NCBI GenBank assembly: GCA_016235425.1
Contig: JACRLC010000100.1
Span: 1-35,560 of the forward strand
Length of the DNA stretch: 35,560 bases
Direction: 5' to 3'
From: Chloroflexota bacterium
Lineage (GTDB): Bacteria > Chloroflexota > Anaerolineae > Anaerolineales > Villigracilaceae
The translations under genes were made by a program, and so were the position numbers. The notes under the pieces are model-generated. The model was not told where the DNA came from and did not search any database. It worked only from the letters and a program-made list of their open reading frames with translations. This document shows positions 15,210 to 23,098 of the stretch, piece by piece. Positions within the stretch are counted from its first letter, which is position 1; each line of letters opens with the position of its first letter.

Positions 15210-15755
15210 ATGCAGCGCCTCTTACTGATTGGATTATTTTTGACCCTGACCGCCTGCGCATCTGCACCCCAACCCATGAATACCCCTTCTTCGATCCCCG
15301 CCGCCCTTTCGGACCTCGGGCCTGCTCCCGAACTAACGAGCGACACCTGGCTGAATGTAGATTCACCCCTGCGCCTCACAGATTTGCGTGGCAAAGTCGT
15401 TGCCATTGACATGTGGACGTTTGGCTGAATCAACTGCCAGCATGTGATTCCTTCATTGAAGGAATGGGACCAAAAATACCGCGAACAGGGGCTCGTCATC
15501 ATCGGCAATCATTATCCCGAATTTGATTACGAAGCCAGCCTGGATAATCTCAAGGATGCAGTTGCGCGTTATGAAATCCAATACGCTGTGGCCCAGGATA
15601 ATGAAGGATTAACCTGGCGCGCGTACAATAACCGTTACTGGCCCACGCTTTACCTGGTTGACAAGCGCGGCCGCATCCGTTACGTCCGCATTGGTGAAGG
15701 CGCTTACGCTCAAACAGAAGCCGCAATCCAGGCCTTGCTTGCGGAAAAATATTAG
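15210..15755 (+). CDS. Thioredoxin-like lipoprotein, candidate selenoprotein (UxxC, in-frame UGA)
   Basis: One reading frame of 181 residues interrupted only by a TGA at 15426-15428. Read through, it is a TlpA/redoxin protein: lipoprotein signal with Cys16 (LTAC), then DLRGKVVAIDMWTFG-U-INC, where family members have W-T-x-x-C-I-N-C. Thus the UGA sits exactly at the first catalytic Cys (residue 73) and Cys76 is intact. The rest is conserved in type (KEWDQKYREQGLVIIG; cis-Pro in YWPTLYLVDKRGRIRY) and ends at TAG. A hairpin suited to a bacterial SECIS lies just downstream of the UGA. AAGGAGA precedes the ATG. MsrP starts 15 bases after the stop, so the two are surely co-transcribed. The alternative is a nonsense mutation at that codon. 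Confidence 0.82.
15447..15465 (+). promoter_or_regulatory. Candidate bacterial SECIS hairpin
   Basis: ATTCCTT (15447-15453) pairs perfectly with AAGGAAT (15459-15465), leaving loop CATTG. The stem starts 19 bases and the loop about 26 bases after the UGA, within the range for bacterial SECIS elements. Against it, the tightest fold has no G in the first two loop positions, which most described bacterial SECIS loops have. Confidence 0.45.
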
Positions 15756-15770
15756 AATAGGAGCATCTTA

Positions 15771-16724
15771 ATGGGTACAACTTATAAATCAGCCAGGATA
15801 AAGCCGTCTGAGATCACACCGAAGCATCACTATCTCTCGCGCCGCGATTTCATCAAAGCCGCGGGACTCGCTGCGGGTTCGGCTTTGCTTGCCGCCTGTG
15901 CCCCAAAAGCGGAGGGATCGTCCATGTCAACGCCCGACCCCGCCACCAGCGGCAAGACCGACGAACTGGGCAACCCGGTCAACTCTTTTGAAGACATCAC
16001 CAACTACAACAACTACTACGAGTTCAGCACGGATAAACGATCCGTCGCACCGGAATCAACAGGATTCACAACCCATCCCTGGACGGTGGAAGTGACCGGT
16101 CTCGTCAACAAACCCAAGACCTACGCCATCGAAGACCTGCTCAAGAGATTCCCGCAGGAGGAGCGCATCTACCGCCTGCGTTGTGTGGAAGCCTGGAGCA
16201 TGGTCATCCCGTGGACGGGCTTCCCGCTCGCCAGCCTGCTCAACGAAGTGGAACCCACCTCGAACGCGAAGTACGTCCGCTTCGAGACCGTTTACCGTCC
16301 CGAGGAAATGCCCGGGCAAAAGAATCCGCTTTATCCCTGGCCGTATCAGGAAGGCCTGCGAATTGACGAAGCCATGAATGACCTCGCCATCCTCGGCACG
16401 GGACTCTACGGCGAAGCGCTCCCCATGCAGGATGGCGCACCCATTCGCATCATCGTCCCGTGGAAGTACGGGTTCAAATCCATCAAGTCCATCGTCAAGA
16501 TCGAACTCACAGGCGAGGAACCGTCAACGTTATGGTCAGCCATCCAGCCGAACGAATACGGCTTCTACGCCAACGTCAACCCGAACGTGGATCACCCGCG
16601 CTGGTCGCAGTCCTCCGAGCGCCGCATCGGCGAGCTTGGCCGCCGCGCCACGCTCATGTTCAACGGCTACGAAGAACAGGTTGCCTATCTTTATAAAGGA
16701 ATGGATTTGGCAAAGAACTATTAG
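15771..16724 (+). CDS. msrP: Methionine sulfoxide reductase catalytic subunit MsrP (YedY)
   Basis: A 317-residue molybdopterin oxidoreductase that reduces protein methionine sulfoxide outside the cytoplasm. The Tat signal is SRRDFIKAAG (residues 23-32), followed by a lipobox LAAC (Cys43), so the enzyme is probably a Tat-exported lipoprotein. The molybdenum ligand is Cys138 in YRLRCVEAWSMVIPW, nearly identical to E. coli MsrP. The GFPLASLL and IRIIVPWKYGFKSIKSI blocks are also typical. TAGGAG lies 8-10 bases before the ATG. It is encoded directly behind the UxxC redoxin; the membrane partner MsrQ follows after a repeat-filled 261-base gap. Confidence 0.96.
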   Translation: MGTTYKSARIKPSEITPKHHYLSRRDFIKAAGLAAGSALLAACAPKAEGSSMSTPDPATSGKTDELGNPVNSFEDITNYNNYYEFSTDKRSVAPESTGFTTHPWTVEVTGLVNKPKTYAIEDLLKRFPQEERIYRLRCVEAWSMVIPWTGFPLASLLNEVEPTSNAKYVRFETVYRPEEMPGQKNPLYPWPYQEGLRIDEAMNDLAILGTGLYGEALPMQDGAPIRIIVPWKYGFKSIKSIVKIELTGEEPSTLWSAIQPNEYGFYANVNPNVDHPRWSQSSERRIGELGRRATLMFNGYEEQVAYLYKGMDLAKNY

Positions 16725-16744
16725 CCCAACCAAGCTTCAGAAAT

Positions 16745-16900
16745 CTTTCCAATCCTCCCGTTTTAGGCGAGGTTGCATCACGAAAAACATTTCTTCGCCG
16801 CGGATTACGCGAATTTTCGCGAATTCGATCTAAAATCCGTGTGAATTCGCCTGCACCCTGGACTGTCCGTCCAGGCCAGGGTGAAATCTGTGGCTAAAGG
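16745..16900. repeat. CGCGAATT-type composite repeat, copy A (msrP-msrQ gap)
   Basis: Contains GTTGCATCACGAA, CGCCGCGGATTACGCGAA, TTCGCGAATTCG and AATCTGTGGCTAAA, with a nested palindrome around CCCTGGACTGTCCGTCCAGG. A related arrangement in the same order occurs at 32500-32700, and a reversed, diverged one at 18240-18345. The element occupies most of the gap between msrP and msrQ. Confidence 0.65.
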
Positions 16901-16985
16901 GTTTTGAGCTTCCTGCAAAAACGGTAGAGCATCTCTCGTAAAGGTTTCCGATGCAGGGCAAAATAAAAGGACTTCCAAAGTCTCC

Positions 16986-17660
16986 ATGAAAAAAACTCCC
17001 TACACTCCCCTCCAAATTATCATTCACCTCTTCGCATGGTCGGTTCTCGCGCACCTGCTCTTCGACGCCATCACAGGCAGTCTCTCCCCCAATTTCATCC
17101 AGGATCTCGAACAGCGCACAGGCCGTCACGCCATCACATTGCTCGTCCTCTCGCTGGCCTGCACACCGCTGAACAGTCTCTTCGGTTGGCGCGAACTCCT
17201 CAAGCGACGCCGCACCCTTGGCCTCTACGCCTTCATGTACGCCGCCATCCACGTGCTCATCTTCGTGGAACTCGATTACGGCCTCGCCTGGAGTCTCATC
17301 GTCCAGACCATCTTCGAGAAGCCGTACATCATCGTCGGCGTCACCACATTTCTTCTGCTGATTCCGCTCGCCGTCACATCGTTCGACATTTGGAAAGTCC
17401 GCCTCGGCAAAAACTGGAAACGCCTGCACCGGGTTGTTTACTTCATCGGCCCGCTCGCCATCCTGCACTTTGCCTGGAGCAAAAAAGGTGACATCTTCAG
17501 CCTGCAAGGTGACATCATCCGGCCTTTGATTTATGGACTCGTTCTCTTGATTCTGCTGACTCTCCGCATTTCCCCGATAAAAAAAGCTCTCGCCTCCCTC
17601 CGGACCCGCGTCCGGCCGCCGTTACCCAAACAGAATCCCCAACCAGGCACCAACCCTTAA
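16986..17660 (+). CDS. msrQ: MsrQ heme-binding membrane subunit (YedZ)
   Basis: A 224-residue ferric-reductase-like membrane protein that passes electrons from the quinone pool or flavin reductase to MsrP. Six hydrophobic segments are visible; likely heme His residues lie in IIHLFAWSVLAHLLFD, YAAIHVLIF, LHRVVYFIG and AILHFAW, the usual positions. The block LSLACTPLNSLFGWRELLKRRRTLGLYAF is the family signature between segments 2 and 3. The ATG at 16986 has only a distant AAGGA. It belongs with msrP functionally although a repeat separates them. A bidirectional terminator follows the stop. Confidence 0.94.
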   Translation: MKKTPYTPLQIIIHLFAWSVLAHLLFDAITGSLSPNFIQDLEQRTGRHAITLLVLSLACTPLNSLFGWRELLKRRRTLGLYAFMYAAIHVLIFVELDYGLAWSLIVQTIFEKPYIIVGVTTFLLLIPLAVTSFDIWKVRLGKNWKRLHRVVYFIGPLAILHFAWSKKGDIFSLQGDIIRPLIYGLVLLILLTLRISPIKKALASLRTRVRPPLPKQNPQPGTNP

Positions 17661-17665
17661 AATGC

Positions 17666-17696
17666 GTTGCATCCGCAGTTGAACTGCGGATGCAAC
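17666..17696. terminator. Bidirectional terminator between convergent genes
   Basis: GTTGCATCCGCAG (17666-17678) / CTGCGGATGCAAC (17684-17696), 13 bp perfect, loop TTGAA. A CTTTT follows on the plus strand and, beyond GC, an ATTTTAA tract follows on the minus strand. It separates msrQ from the small membrane-protein gene on the opposite strand. Confidence 0.75.
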
Positions 17697-17704
17697 CCGG
17701 GCTT

Positions 17705-17932
17705 TTAGAAAAGCCCTTTCAGGAACAGCAACAAACCGACGATTGCGAGGGGGACGCCCACAATCGCACCGATGATCGTCAGGCTCACGATCATACCGAC
17801 CACGATAAACACAATGCCAAGCACCATTGCCACGAAGCGGCCGGTCAGCTCCACGATCATCGCCAGTAAACGCCAAAGGGCCGCGAACGGCCACAGGAAC
17901 CACGGTATATGATGTTTTGTTTGAGTTGTCAT
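17705..17932 (-). CDS. Small two-segment membrane protein
   Basis: A 75-residue protein starting at the ATG at 17932, which has a near-ideal GGAGG 6 bases upstream; a TTG six codons earlier would place the ribosome site inside the gene. After a polar start (MTTQTKHH) come a Trp-rich amphipathic stretch and two long hydrophobic segments (about residues 28-48 and 52-72), ending LLLFLKGLF. Gly and Val abundance suggests a tight helical hairpin. I do not recognise a named family. Its proximity to msrPQ may be accidental because it is convergently encoded and separated by a terminator. Confidence 0.7.
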   Translation of the reverse strand: MTTQTKHHIPWFLWPFAALWRLLAMIVELTGRFVAMVLGIVFIVVGMIVSLTIIGAIVGVPLAIVGLLLFLKGLF

Positions 17933-18181
17933 TCGTACCTCCGTATTCAATATACGACATTAATTCGTCAGCAGTTGCACGCGAATACTTTTAATTTTCC
18001 CGGATTATCAAATGGGTGTGTTTCATTTCAGTTGAAACAACCGTCCCGCCCCGTCCTGGCCCGGACGGGACAGGGAAGGTTTGAAAAACGGCCAAAATCT
18101 CTTGAGAAAACCTTCGGGACGTTCTTCCCTTCAACTCATTTGAAATGCACCCTTATCAAATCCAGCGAAGAACATCGTCAG

Positions 18182-18403
18182 ATGTCTCCTGGTGATTACC
18201 CACATCTTTTGCGTCCGCCCATTCAGAGAAGAAAGCAAAACCTCAGCCGCGAATTTCGCCCTGGCCTATCCGCCAGGACAGGCTAATTCACGCTGATTTT
18301 TAAAACCAATTCGCGGCAATTAGCGAAATTCGCGGCAAAATGCCCTGGCTTTGAGGTTTTGAATGACGGATACGGACTTGTGGGTAATCACCACATGTCT
18401 CCT
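18182..18403. mobile_element. Putative MITE with 14-bp inverted ends
   Basis: GGTGATTACCCACA (18191-18204) and TGTGGGTAATCACC (18379-18392) are perfectly inverted. The 9-base direct repeat ATGTCTCCT flanks them (18182-18190, immediately adjacent on the left; 18395-18403, two bases away on the right), as left by target duplication. The inside (about 175 bases) has no gene but holds the reversed CGCGAATT-type repeat. The remaining 250 bases on the left side (17951-18181) contain a GC-rich palindromic stretch at 18044-18076 and GAGAAAACCTTCGGGACG (18104-18121), which is repeated inverted at 34508-34525. Confidence 0.55.
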
Positions 18404-18426
18404 CTTCCCAATTCCTTCAAATAAAC

Positions 18427-18432
18427 TATAAT
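18427..18432 (+). promoter_or_regulatory. TATAAT of a leaderless transcript (DsbA-like gene)
   Basis: A perfect TATAAT ends 7 bases before the ATG at 18440, so transcription should begin at or within a base of the start codon. No Shine-Dalgarno exists. The -35 region is weak. Confidence 0.55.
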
Positions 18433-18439
18433 CCCGCCC

Positions 18440-19222
18440 ATGAACGAAAACCCTAATCCCACCCTACAAGAAGAAACAGTCACATTCAAACGCAGTCACT
18501 TTTACTCGGTACTGGTCGTGCTGGCCTTTGCGGTTGGCGTGCTGGTCGGGTACGTGGCATGGGGACGCCCCTCGCAGGCCGCGCCCGTCGCGGCGGCCCC
18601 CGCGGTTCAGCCCGCCGCGCAGACCCCGCAGGCTACTCCCGAACCGCGCATCTACGAGATCGAGACTGAAGGCTATCCCAGCCTCGGCCCGGAAGATGCG
18701 CCGATCACCATCGTCGAATTCAGCGATTACCAGTGTCCGTTCTGCTATCGCTGGCACGTACAGGTTTACGACGCGCTCCTGGCGGCGTATCCCGGACAAA
18801 TCCGCTTTGTCTATCGCAACTTCCCGCTTAACTTCCACCAGAATGCTTTTGCCTCAGCCGAAGCCGCCCTATGCGCCGGAGACCAGGACGCCTATTGGCA
18901 GTTCCACGATCTCATGTTCGACAAGCAGGCCGTACTGAACGACCAGGCAGGGACCATCCTCGACCAACCCGCCTACAATCAGTTTGCGTCCGAGCTTGAA
19001 TTGGATGTCACCGCCTTTGAAGAGTGCATGACCGCTCACAAGTACCAGCAATTCATCCTTGACGATATGTCCTATGCCAGCAATCTCCCCTACGACTCGA
19101 ACGGTGAGGCCGCGGTGGGAGGCACGCCCACGTTCTTCGTCAATGGTCATCGCCTCGGCGGCGCGTACCCGATCGAATATTTCAAACAGATCATCGATGC
19201 CGAACTGGCAAAGACCAATTAA
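18440..19222 (+). CDS. DsbA-like thiol-disulfide oxidoreductase, membrane-anchored
   Basis: A 260-residue protein of the DsbA/BdbD-like thioredoxin family. One N-terminal membrane anchor (about residues 20-40, FYSVLVVLAFAVGVLVGYVA), an Ala/Pro linker (44-68), then the domain with active site CPFC (Cys99, Cys102) in SDYQCPFCYRWH. The cis-Pro loop is GGTPTFFVNG. Two extra Cys (in AALCAGDQDA and FEECMTAHK) may form a second disulfide. It probably oxidises or isomerises exported protein thiols and complements the reductive proteins encoded just upstream. Translation appears leaderless. Confidence 0.93.
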   Translation: MNENPNPTLQEETVTFKRSHFYSVLVVLAFAVGVLVGYVAWGRPSQAAPVAAAPAVQPAAQTPQATPEPRIYEIETEGYPSLGPEDAPITIVEFSDYQCPFCYRWHVQVYDALLAAYPGQIRFVYRNFPLNFHQNAFASAEAALCAGDQDAYWQFHDLMFDKQAVLNDQAGTILDQPAYNQFASELELDVTAFEECMTAHKYQQFILDDMSYASNLPYDSNGEAAVGGTPTFFVNGHRLGGAYPIEYFKQIIDAELAKTN

Positions 19223-19236
19223 TCAATCACAAGAGA

Positions 19237-19263
19237 CCCTAAAGGATTTTTAAACCTTTAGGG
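19237..19263. repeat. Short hairpin before the kinase gene
   Basis: CCCTAAAGG (19237-19245) and CCTTTAGGG (19255-19263) pair perfectly around ATTTTTAAA. It follows the DsbA-like stop by 14 bases and precedes the next ATG by 20. It lacks a clear T-run, so attenuator, terminator or small repeat are all possible. Confidence 0.6.
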
Positions 19264-19283
19264 CCTTCACCTGGAGAGGGATT

Positions 19284-19949
19284 ATGAAGAAATTTGTTGC
19301 AATCGCCGGAAACATCGGTGTTGGAAAATCCACGCTCGTAAAAATGCTGTGCGATGAAATGGAATGGGAGCCGTTCTACGAACCCGTGACTGAGAACCCC
19401 TACCTCGCAGACTTTTACAAGGATATGTCCGCCTGGTCGTTTCATTCGCAGGTCTTTTTCCTCACGCATCGCCTCCGCTCGCACTTCCAGCTCGCATCAC
19501 ATCCAAACTCGGTGATCCAGGATCGCAGTGTCTACGAGGACGCGGAAATCTTCGCGCAGAACCTGTTCCGGCAGGGACACATCACCCCGCGCGATTACCA
19601 GACCTATCGCGAACTCTACGAGACCGCCGTGCAATTCCTGCCGCCGCCCGATCTCGTCATCTACCTGCGCGCATCCGTGCCGACCCTTCTGAATCGCATC
19701 ACCCGCCGCGGACGCGACTACGAGCGCAAAATCGCGCCGGAATATCTCAACAGCTTGAACAACCTGTACGAAAGCTGGATCGAGAATTTCACGCTTTGCC
19801 CCGTTCTCGCTGTCCCAGCCGATGACCTGGATTACGTGGAACACCCCGGTCACTTGCGATTGATCGTGGCAAAGGTCAATGATAAGTTGACGGGAAAAGA
19901 GGAAGTCGTCTTCGAGCCGGAGGAAGTAGCCAGGGCGGCTGAGGATTAA
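19284..19949 (+). CDS. Deoxynucleoside kinase 1
   Basis: A 221-residue dNK-family kinase (dGK/dCK-like) that phosphorylates deoxynucleosides for salvage. The P-loop is GNIGVGKST (residues 9-17), the DRS motif is in IQDRSVYEDAEIFA, and the lid region has RRGRDYER with the usual Arg residues. EPVTENPYLADFYKD carries the substrate-facing Glu. The length is normal. CTGGAGAGG gives a good ribosome site. A second paralogue at 24966-25601 suggests division of labour between purine and pyrimidine substrates, as with dgk/dck in Bacillus. Which is which cannot be settled by eye. Confidence 0.92.
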   Translation: MKKFVAIAGNIGVGKSTLVKMLCDEMEWEPFYEPVTENPYLADFYKDMSAWSFHSQVFFLTHRLRSHFQLASHPNSVIQDRSVYEDAEIFAQNLFRQGHITPRDYQTYRELYETAVQFLPPPDLVIYLRASVPTLLNRITRRGRDYERKIAPEYLNSLNNLYESWIENFTLCPVLAVPADDLDYVEHPGHLRLIVAKVNDKLTGKEEVVFEPEEVARAAED

Positions 19950-19964
19950 CCGGGACATGTCATT

Positions 19965-20065
19965 GCCCCGCCAAATTACGGCGGGATTCCGAGGAGGCCG
20001 TAGGCCGACGAAGCAATCTCCACTAAACTGGGGGACTGCTTCGGGGGAAACGCCCTCGCAGTGAC
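19965..20065. repeat. Degenerate GTCATTGCGAG-type repeat
   Basis: Contains GAAGCAATCTCCA, GGACTGCTTCG and CGCAGTGACG in the order of the repeat at 5863-5942, but with mismatches and an inserted small palindrome (CCCGCC / GGCGGG). It lies between convergent genes and may serve as terminator for both. Confidence 0.55.
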
Positions 20066-20075
20066 GTGATTATTT

Positions 20076-22910
20076 TCACTCCACAAACGACGGCCACTTG
20101 CTTGTATTTTCGGGCACGAAATTATCGCCCTGCCAGCCTTTTTCATCCCAATACATCGAACGCCACATATTTGCCCCATAGCCGTGACATTCCGCAACCA
20201 AGAAGTCTGCGGGCAGGGTATCGGGCAGGTTGCAGATCGCGGGCTGCAATCCATTTCCCGGCGGCATGGCGGGAACTTCCCCTTCCCGTGAATTGACCAT
20301 ATTCGGCGTCGGCAGGCAATCTTCGAACCACGAACCGTAGCCATCCGGCAGGCGGCACACCGATTTGTCCGTTTCCTTCACAATCGAATAGGTGTGCGCA
20401 TCCCATACCTGGCCGTTGGAGTTCAACAAGCGGACCGTGTCCCCGCCGTCGCTCAACAGGATGTTCGTCTCCAATCCGTAAAACAGGAGGTGCTGTCCCG
20501 GCTTCAAGGTGACATCCGGCAGGGTGAACGGACTCGAGCCGATGCCCGCCTCGTCGTCCAGTTTCCAGCCGCTTATGCTGATGTCCACCGGCCCAACATT
20601 GGTGATCTCGATAAATTCATCGAAGACATCAATTGTGCCATCCTGGTTCCAGTCAAAGCCGGGGCGAGGCAGGTATTCGTTGATGATCGGGCGGCCAACC
20701 GGTTTGGGTGTGGCCGTTCTAACGCGGGTGGGGGAGACAGCGGTGGAGGTAGGCGTGATGATAGTCGTCCAGTTTCTCGCCTTCGGCGTGCCATTGATGG
20801 CATTCCCTTTCGCGTCTTTCCCATTCTGGTATGAGCTTGTTCCAAAAAAGGTTACCCACGAGGTGGGACTATCCAGGGTGCTGGAGCGTCTCTCCATGCT
20901 GCGCTGATTGGTGGCGCTTCCGGCCGGCCAGGAACCGCCGTCAATGTTGGCCGTATCCACCCTTTCGCCCACGGCGTTATATAAAATCAGTATCTCGCCG
21001 GCATCCAGGAGGTCACCCGTATAAATTTGGTCCGCGGTGATATTTGAAACAGTGGTTTCGTCCGTGCGCTCGAGCAGGAAATAACCGCCCGGAGGGATCG
21101 TGCCAGTCAGGTTGATAACCGGATCGGGAGATGAATCGGGGGCATTCCCCTTTAATTGCCAGCCGGAAAGATCAACGGCAGTCGTACCGGGATTGCACAG
21201 CTCGATCCATTCATCGGATGAAGATGCCCCAGTGCCGGCCCAGGCCACTTCGTTGATGGCAACTTTAAGGCTGGAAACGCAGGCGGTTACCGGGGTGGCT
21301 GTTCGGGTGATGGTTGGGGTGGGGGTTGAACTTGTTGGAGTGGGTGTTAAGGTGGGTATTGGAGTATACGAGACCGTATCTGTGCTTGTGCCAGCAGTGT
21401 TGTCATTTCCTGCCAAATCTGTTAAAAGATTTACGGCAATGGAAGGTTTTAATGTTCCACTTCCCGCAACCGCTGTAGCAGACAGGGTGAAGTTCGTTTG
21501 ATCACCTGAATCTGTAATGCTCCAAGTATTGACTGTTGCCGTTCCATCCTGCGTGATGTCAGCCGATGTGAATGAACTGACACTGATGGGTTCGGAGAAA
21601 ACAACCGCAAAATTGATTGGCAATGTGCTCGCCGGGTTGGCCTGCCCACTGGCCTTATTGATAGTTACAGTTGGGGCAGTATTGTCCACGGTATAAACCT
21701 CATCAGTGGACGGTTCGGCCTTGACAAAGCTATTGCCCGCCGTGTCGGTGATATTCGGCGATGCAGAAAAATCCAGCCCCACATCATCGTTGAGACCAGA
21801 AAGATTTCCACCGGAGATCGTCACATCGTACACACTGCCGATACCGCTCGCACTCGTTACTGTGGCAGTCGTAGTGCCATTCACAGCGAAGTCACCTGCA
21901 TCAACGTTGCTCACATTTTCGTTGAAGGTGACACGAAAGACAAGCGTATCAGCATTGGTGGGACTTGTGGCAGGAGTTTGGCGTGTAAAGGAATTAATGA
22001 GTGGGGCAGTAGTATCCTTTGTAACAGAGCTAGTGGCAGAACCAGTATTTGTTAATGCGTCAGTCACACACACACGGAGTGTATTCGCCCCCTCTGCAAG
22101 ATCATTAGCGAGAATAGTGAAAGAGGCTGTATTTGGGCTGGTTAAATAGGTTCCGCTATTAACCACTGCACCATTGGTGCAATTTGTACTTCCAACGCGT
22201 AGTTCGTAATCACCATTATCATAAGCGTGCCAAGTAATAGTAGTTCCCGCAGTGGTCAGATTGGGAACTACACTATCAATCGTCACCATAGGTACACAAT
22301 AAAAAACAACATTATCCAATCTCAATGTACCAGTGCCACCCCCAGATAAATATCCATAAAGTTTGAATTTAGCGTTGGGGTTGTCATTTAGCGCGCTAAC
22401 TGCACTTAAGTCAAAAATTGTTGAATACCAGGTTGAATCCTGTGGCACAGATAAGGTTAAACCGGATGAGCTAAAATTTGTCCCGTCTGTGGAGTAATAT
22501 AATTCAAGAACTGCCGGTCCTGTAGGTGAAGCTCTGTAATCAAAACCGAGTGATATTGAACTTTGTCCAACGGTACTAACATCGAATTCAATATAATCAT
22601 TTATATCTAGGGAAGTATTTGTCCAGCCGGTAAAACTGATTGAAACATCCGGAGAACCTAACGACCCGACAGGAAAGGTCGGACCGGTTAAACCGGTCCC
22701 GTTAGACAATGTCCCACTTCCTGTTGACGGCGTTTGTACACTCCCGTCAAAAGTCCACTCTGTAATGGTTGTACCAGAAGAACACAATGGCCCCTGCATC
22801 ACTGGTGCCGCCTGCGCGGACGTTAATCTCGGCCCTGCCAGTCCGCCAGAAAGGCCGGACAACAAGGCCAATAACAGTAAACTGCGTGCGATGCGGGTTG
22901 ATGGTTGCAT
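20076..22910 (-). CDS. Large secreted protein with Ig-like and two lamin-tail domains
   Basis: A 944-residue exported protein. A Sec signal peptide occupies about residues 1-35 (cleavage near SAQAA). Residues 45-205 form a beta-sandwich-like region. Two Ig-like repeats follow (about 300-400 and 410-515, each opening with a DxTAP motif). After a Thr/Pro linker (515-545) come two lamin-tail domains (about 547-690, INEVAWAGTGASSSDEWIEL; and 740-875, INEYLPRP with DEFIEITN). The second carries an EF-hand-like loop DWNQDGTIDVFDEF that could bind calcium. No cell-wall sorting signal or membrane anchor is visible at the C-terminus. A role at the cell surface or in the matrix is likely; no enzyme motif was found. 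Start: TATACT lies 5 bases before the ATG. Confidence 0.9.
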   Translation of the reverse strand: MQPSTRIARSLLLLALLSGLSGGLAGPRLTSAQAAPVMQGPLCSSGTTITEWTFDGSVQTPSTGSGTLSNGTGLTGPTFPVGSLGSPDVSISFTGWTNTSLDINDYIEFDVSTVGQSSISLGFDYRASPTGPAVLELYYSTDGTNFSSSGLTLSVPQDSTWYSTIFDLSAVSALNDNPNAKFKLYGYLSGGGTGTLRLDNVVFYCVPMVTIDSVVPNLTTAGTTITWHAYDNGDYELRVGSTNCTNGAVVNSGTYLTSPNTASFTILANDLAEGANTLRVCVTDALTNTGSATSSVTKDTTAPLINSFTRQTPATSPTNADTLVFRVTFNENVSNVDAGDFAVNGTTTATVTSASGIGSVYDVTISGGNLSGLNDDVGLDFSASPNITDTAGNSFVKAEPSTDEVYTVDNTAPTVTINKASGQANPASTLPINFAVVFSEPISVSSFTSADITQDGTATVNTWSITDSGDQTNFTLSATAVAGSGTLKPSIAVNLLTDLAGNDNTAGTSTDTVSYTPIPTLTPTPTSSTPTPTITRTATPVTACVSSLKVAINEVAWAGTGASSSDEWIELCNPGTTAVDLSGWQLKGNAPDSSPDPVINLTGTIPPGGYFLLERTDETTVSNITADQIYTGDLLDAGEILILYNAVGERVDTANIDGGSWPAGSATNQRSMERRSSTLDSPTSWVTFFGTSSYQNGKDAKGNAINGTPKARNWTTIITPTSTAVSPTRVRTATPKPVGRPIINEYLPRPGFDWNQDGTIDVFDEFIEITNVGPVDISISGWKLDDEAGIGSSPFTLPDVTLKPGQHLLFYGLETNILLSDGGDTVRLLNSNGQVWDAHTYSIVKETDKSVCRLPDGYGSWFEDCLPTPNMVNSREGEVPAMPPGNGLQPAICNLPDTLPADFLVAECHGYGANMWRSMYWDEKGWQGDNFVPENTSKWPSFVE

Positions 22911-22915
22911 GTGTC

Positions 22916-22921
22916 AGTATA
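22916..22921 (-). promoter_or_regulatory. TATACT of a probable leaderless transcript
   Basis: On the minus strand TATACT ends 5 bases before the ATG at 22910 of the lamin-tail protein, with no Shine-Dalgarno. This repeats the arrangement seen at 18427 and 25701. Confidence 0.45.
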
Positions 22922-23098
22922 AAAAATATCATCGAGGCGGAATCAAACACAACGGTCCGGGTTGAAGCGAAAAGCCCGACGGTTCGATTATAACGCCGCC
23001 CAGGTTCAATTGGTCAAACGGGGTGAGAAAAGCGCCGATCCGCTCGTGCGGGCGAAAAACCGTTAAATCAATGCTCGCCCGAGTTCACAGTCTCATTT

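Noticed and set aside
15444-15755. Separate 103-codon gene starting after the TGA
   Set aside because: Its start codon lies inside the redoxin fold, directly after the active-site motif, without a ribosome site; it is the C-terminal part of the UGA-containing gene.
16830-17507. Minus-strand frame (225 codons) opposite msrQ
   Set aside because: MsrQ on the plus strand is certain; this frame has shadow composition and starts inside the coding region.
17909-18286. Plus-strand frame of 125 codons before the DsbA-like gene
   Set aside because: It runs through palindromic repeats and the opposite start region of the small membrane protein; composition is Arg/Ser/Pro-rich and no ribosome site is present.
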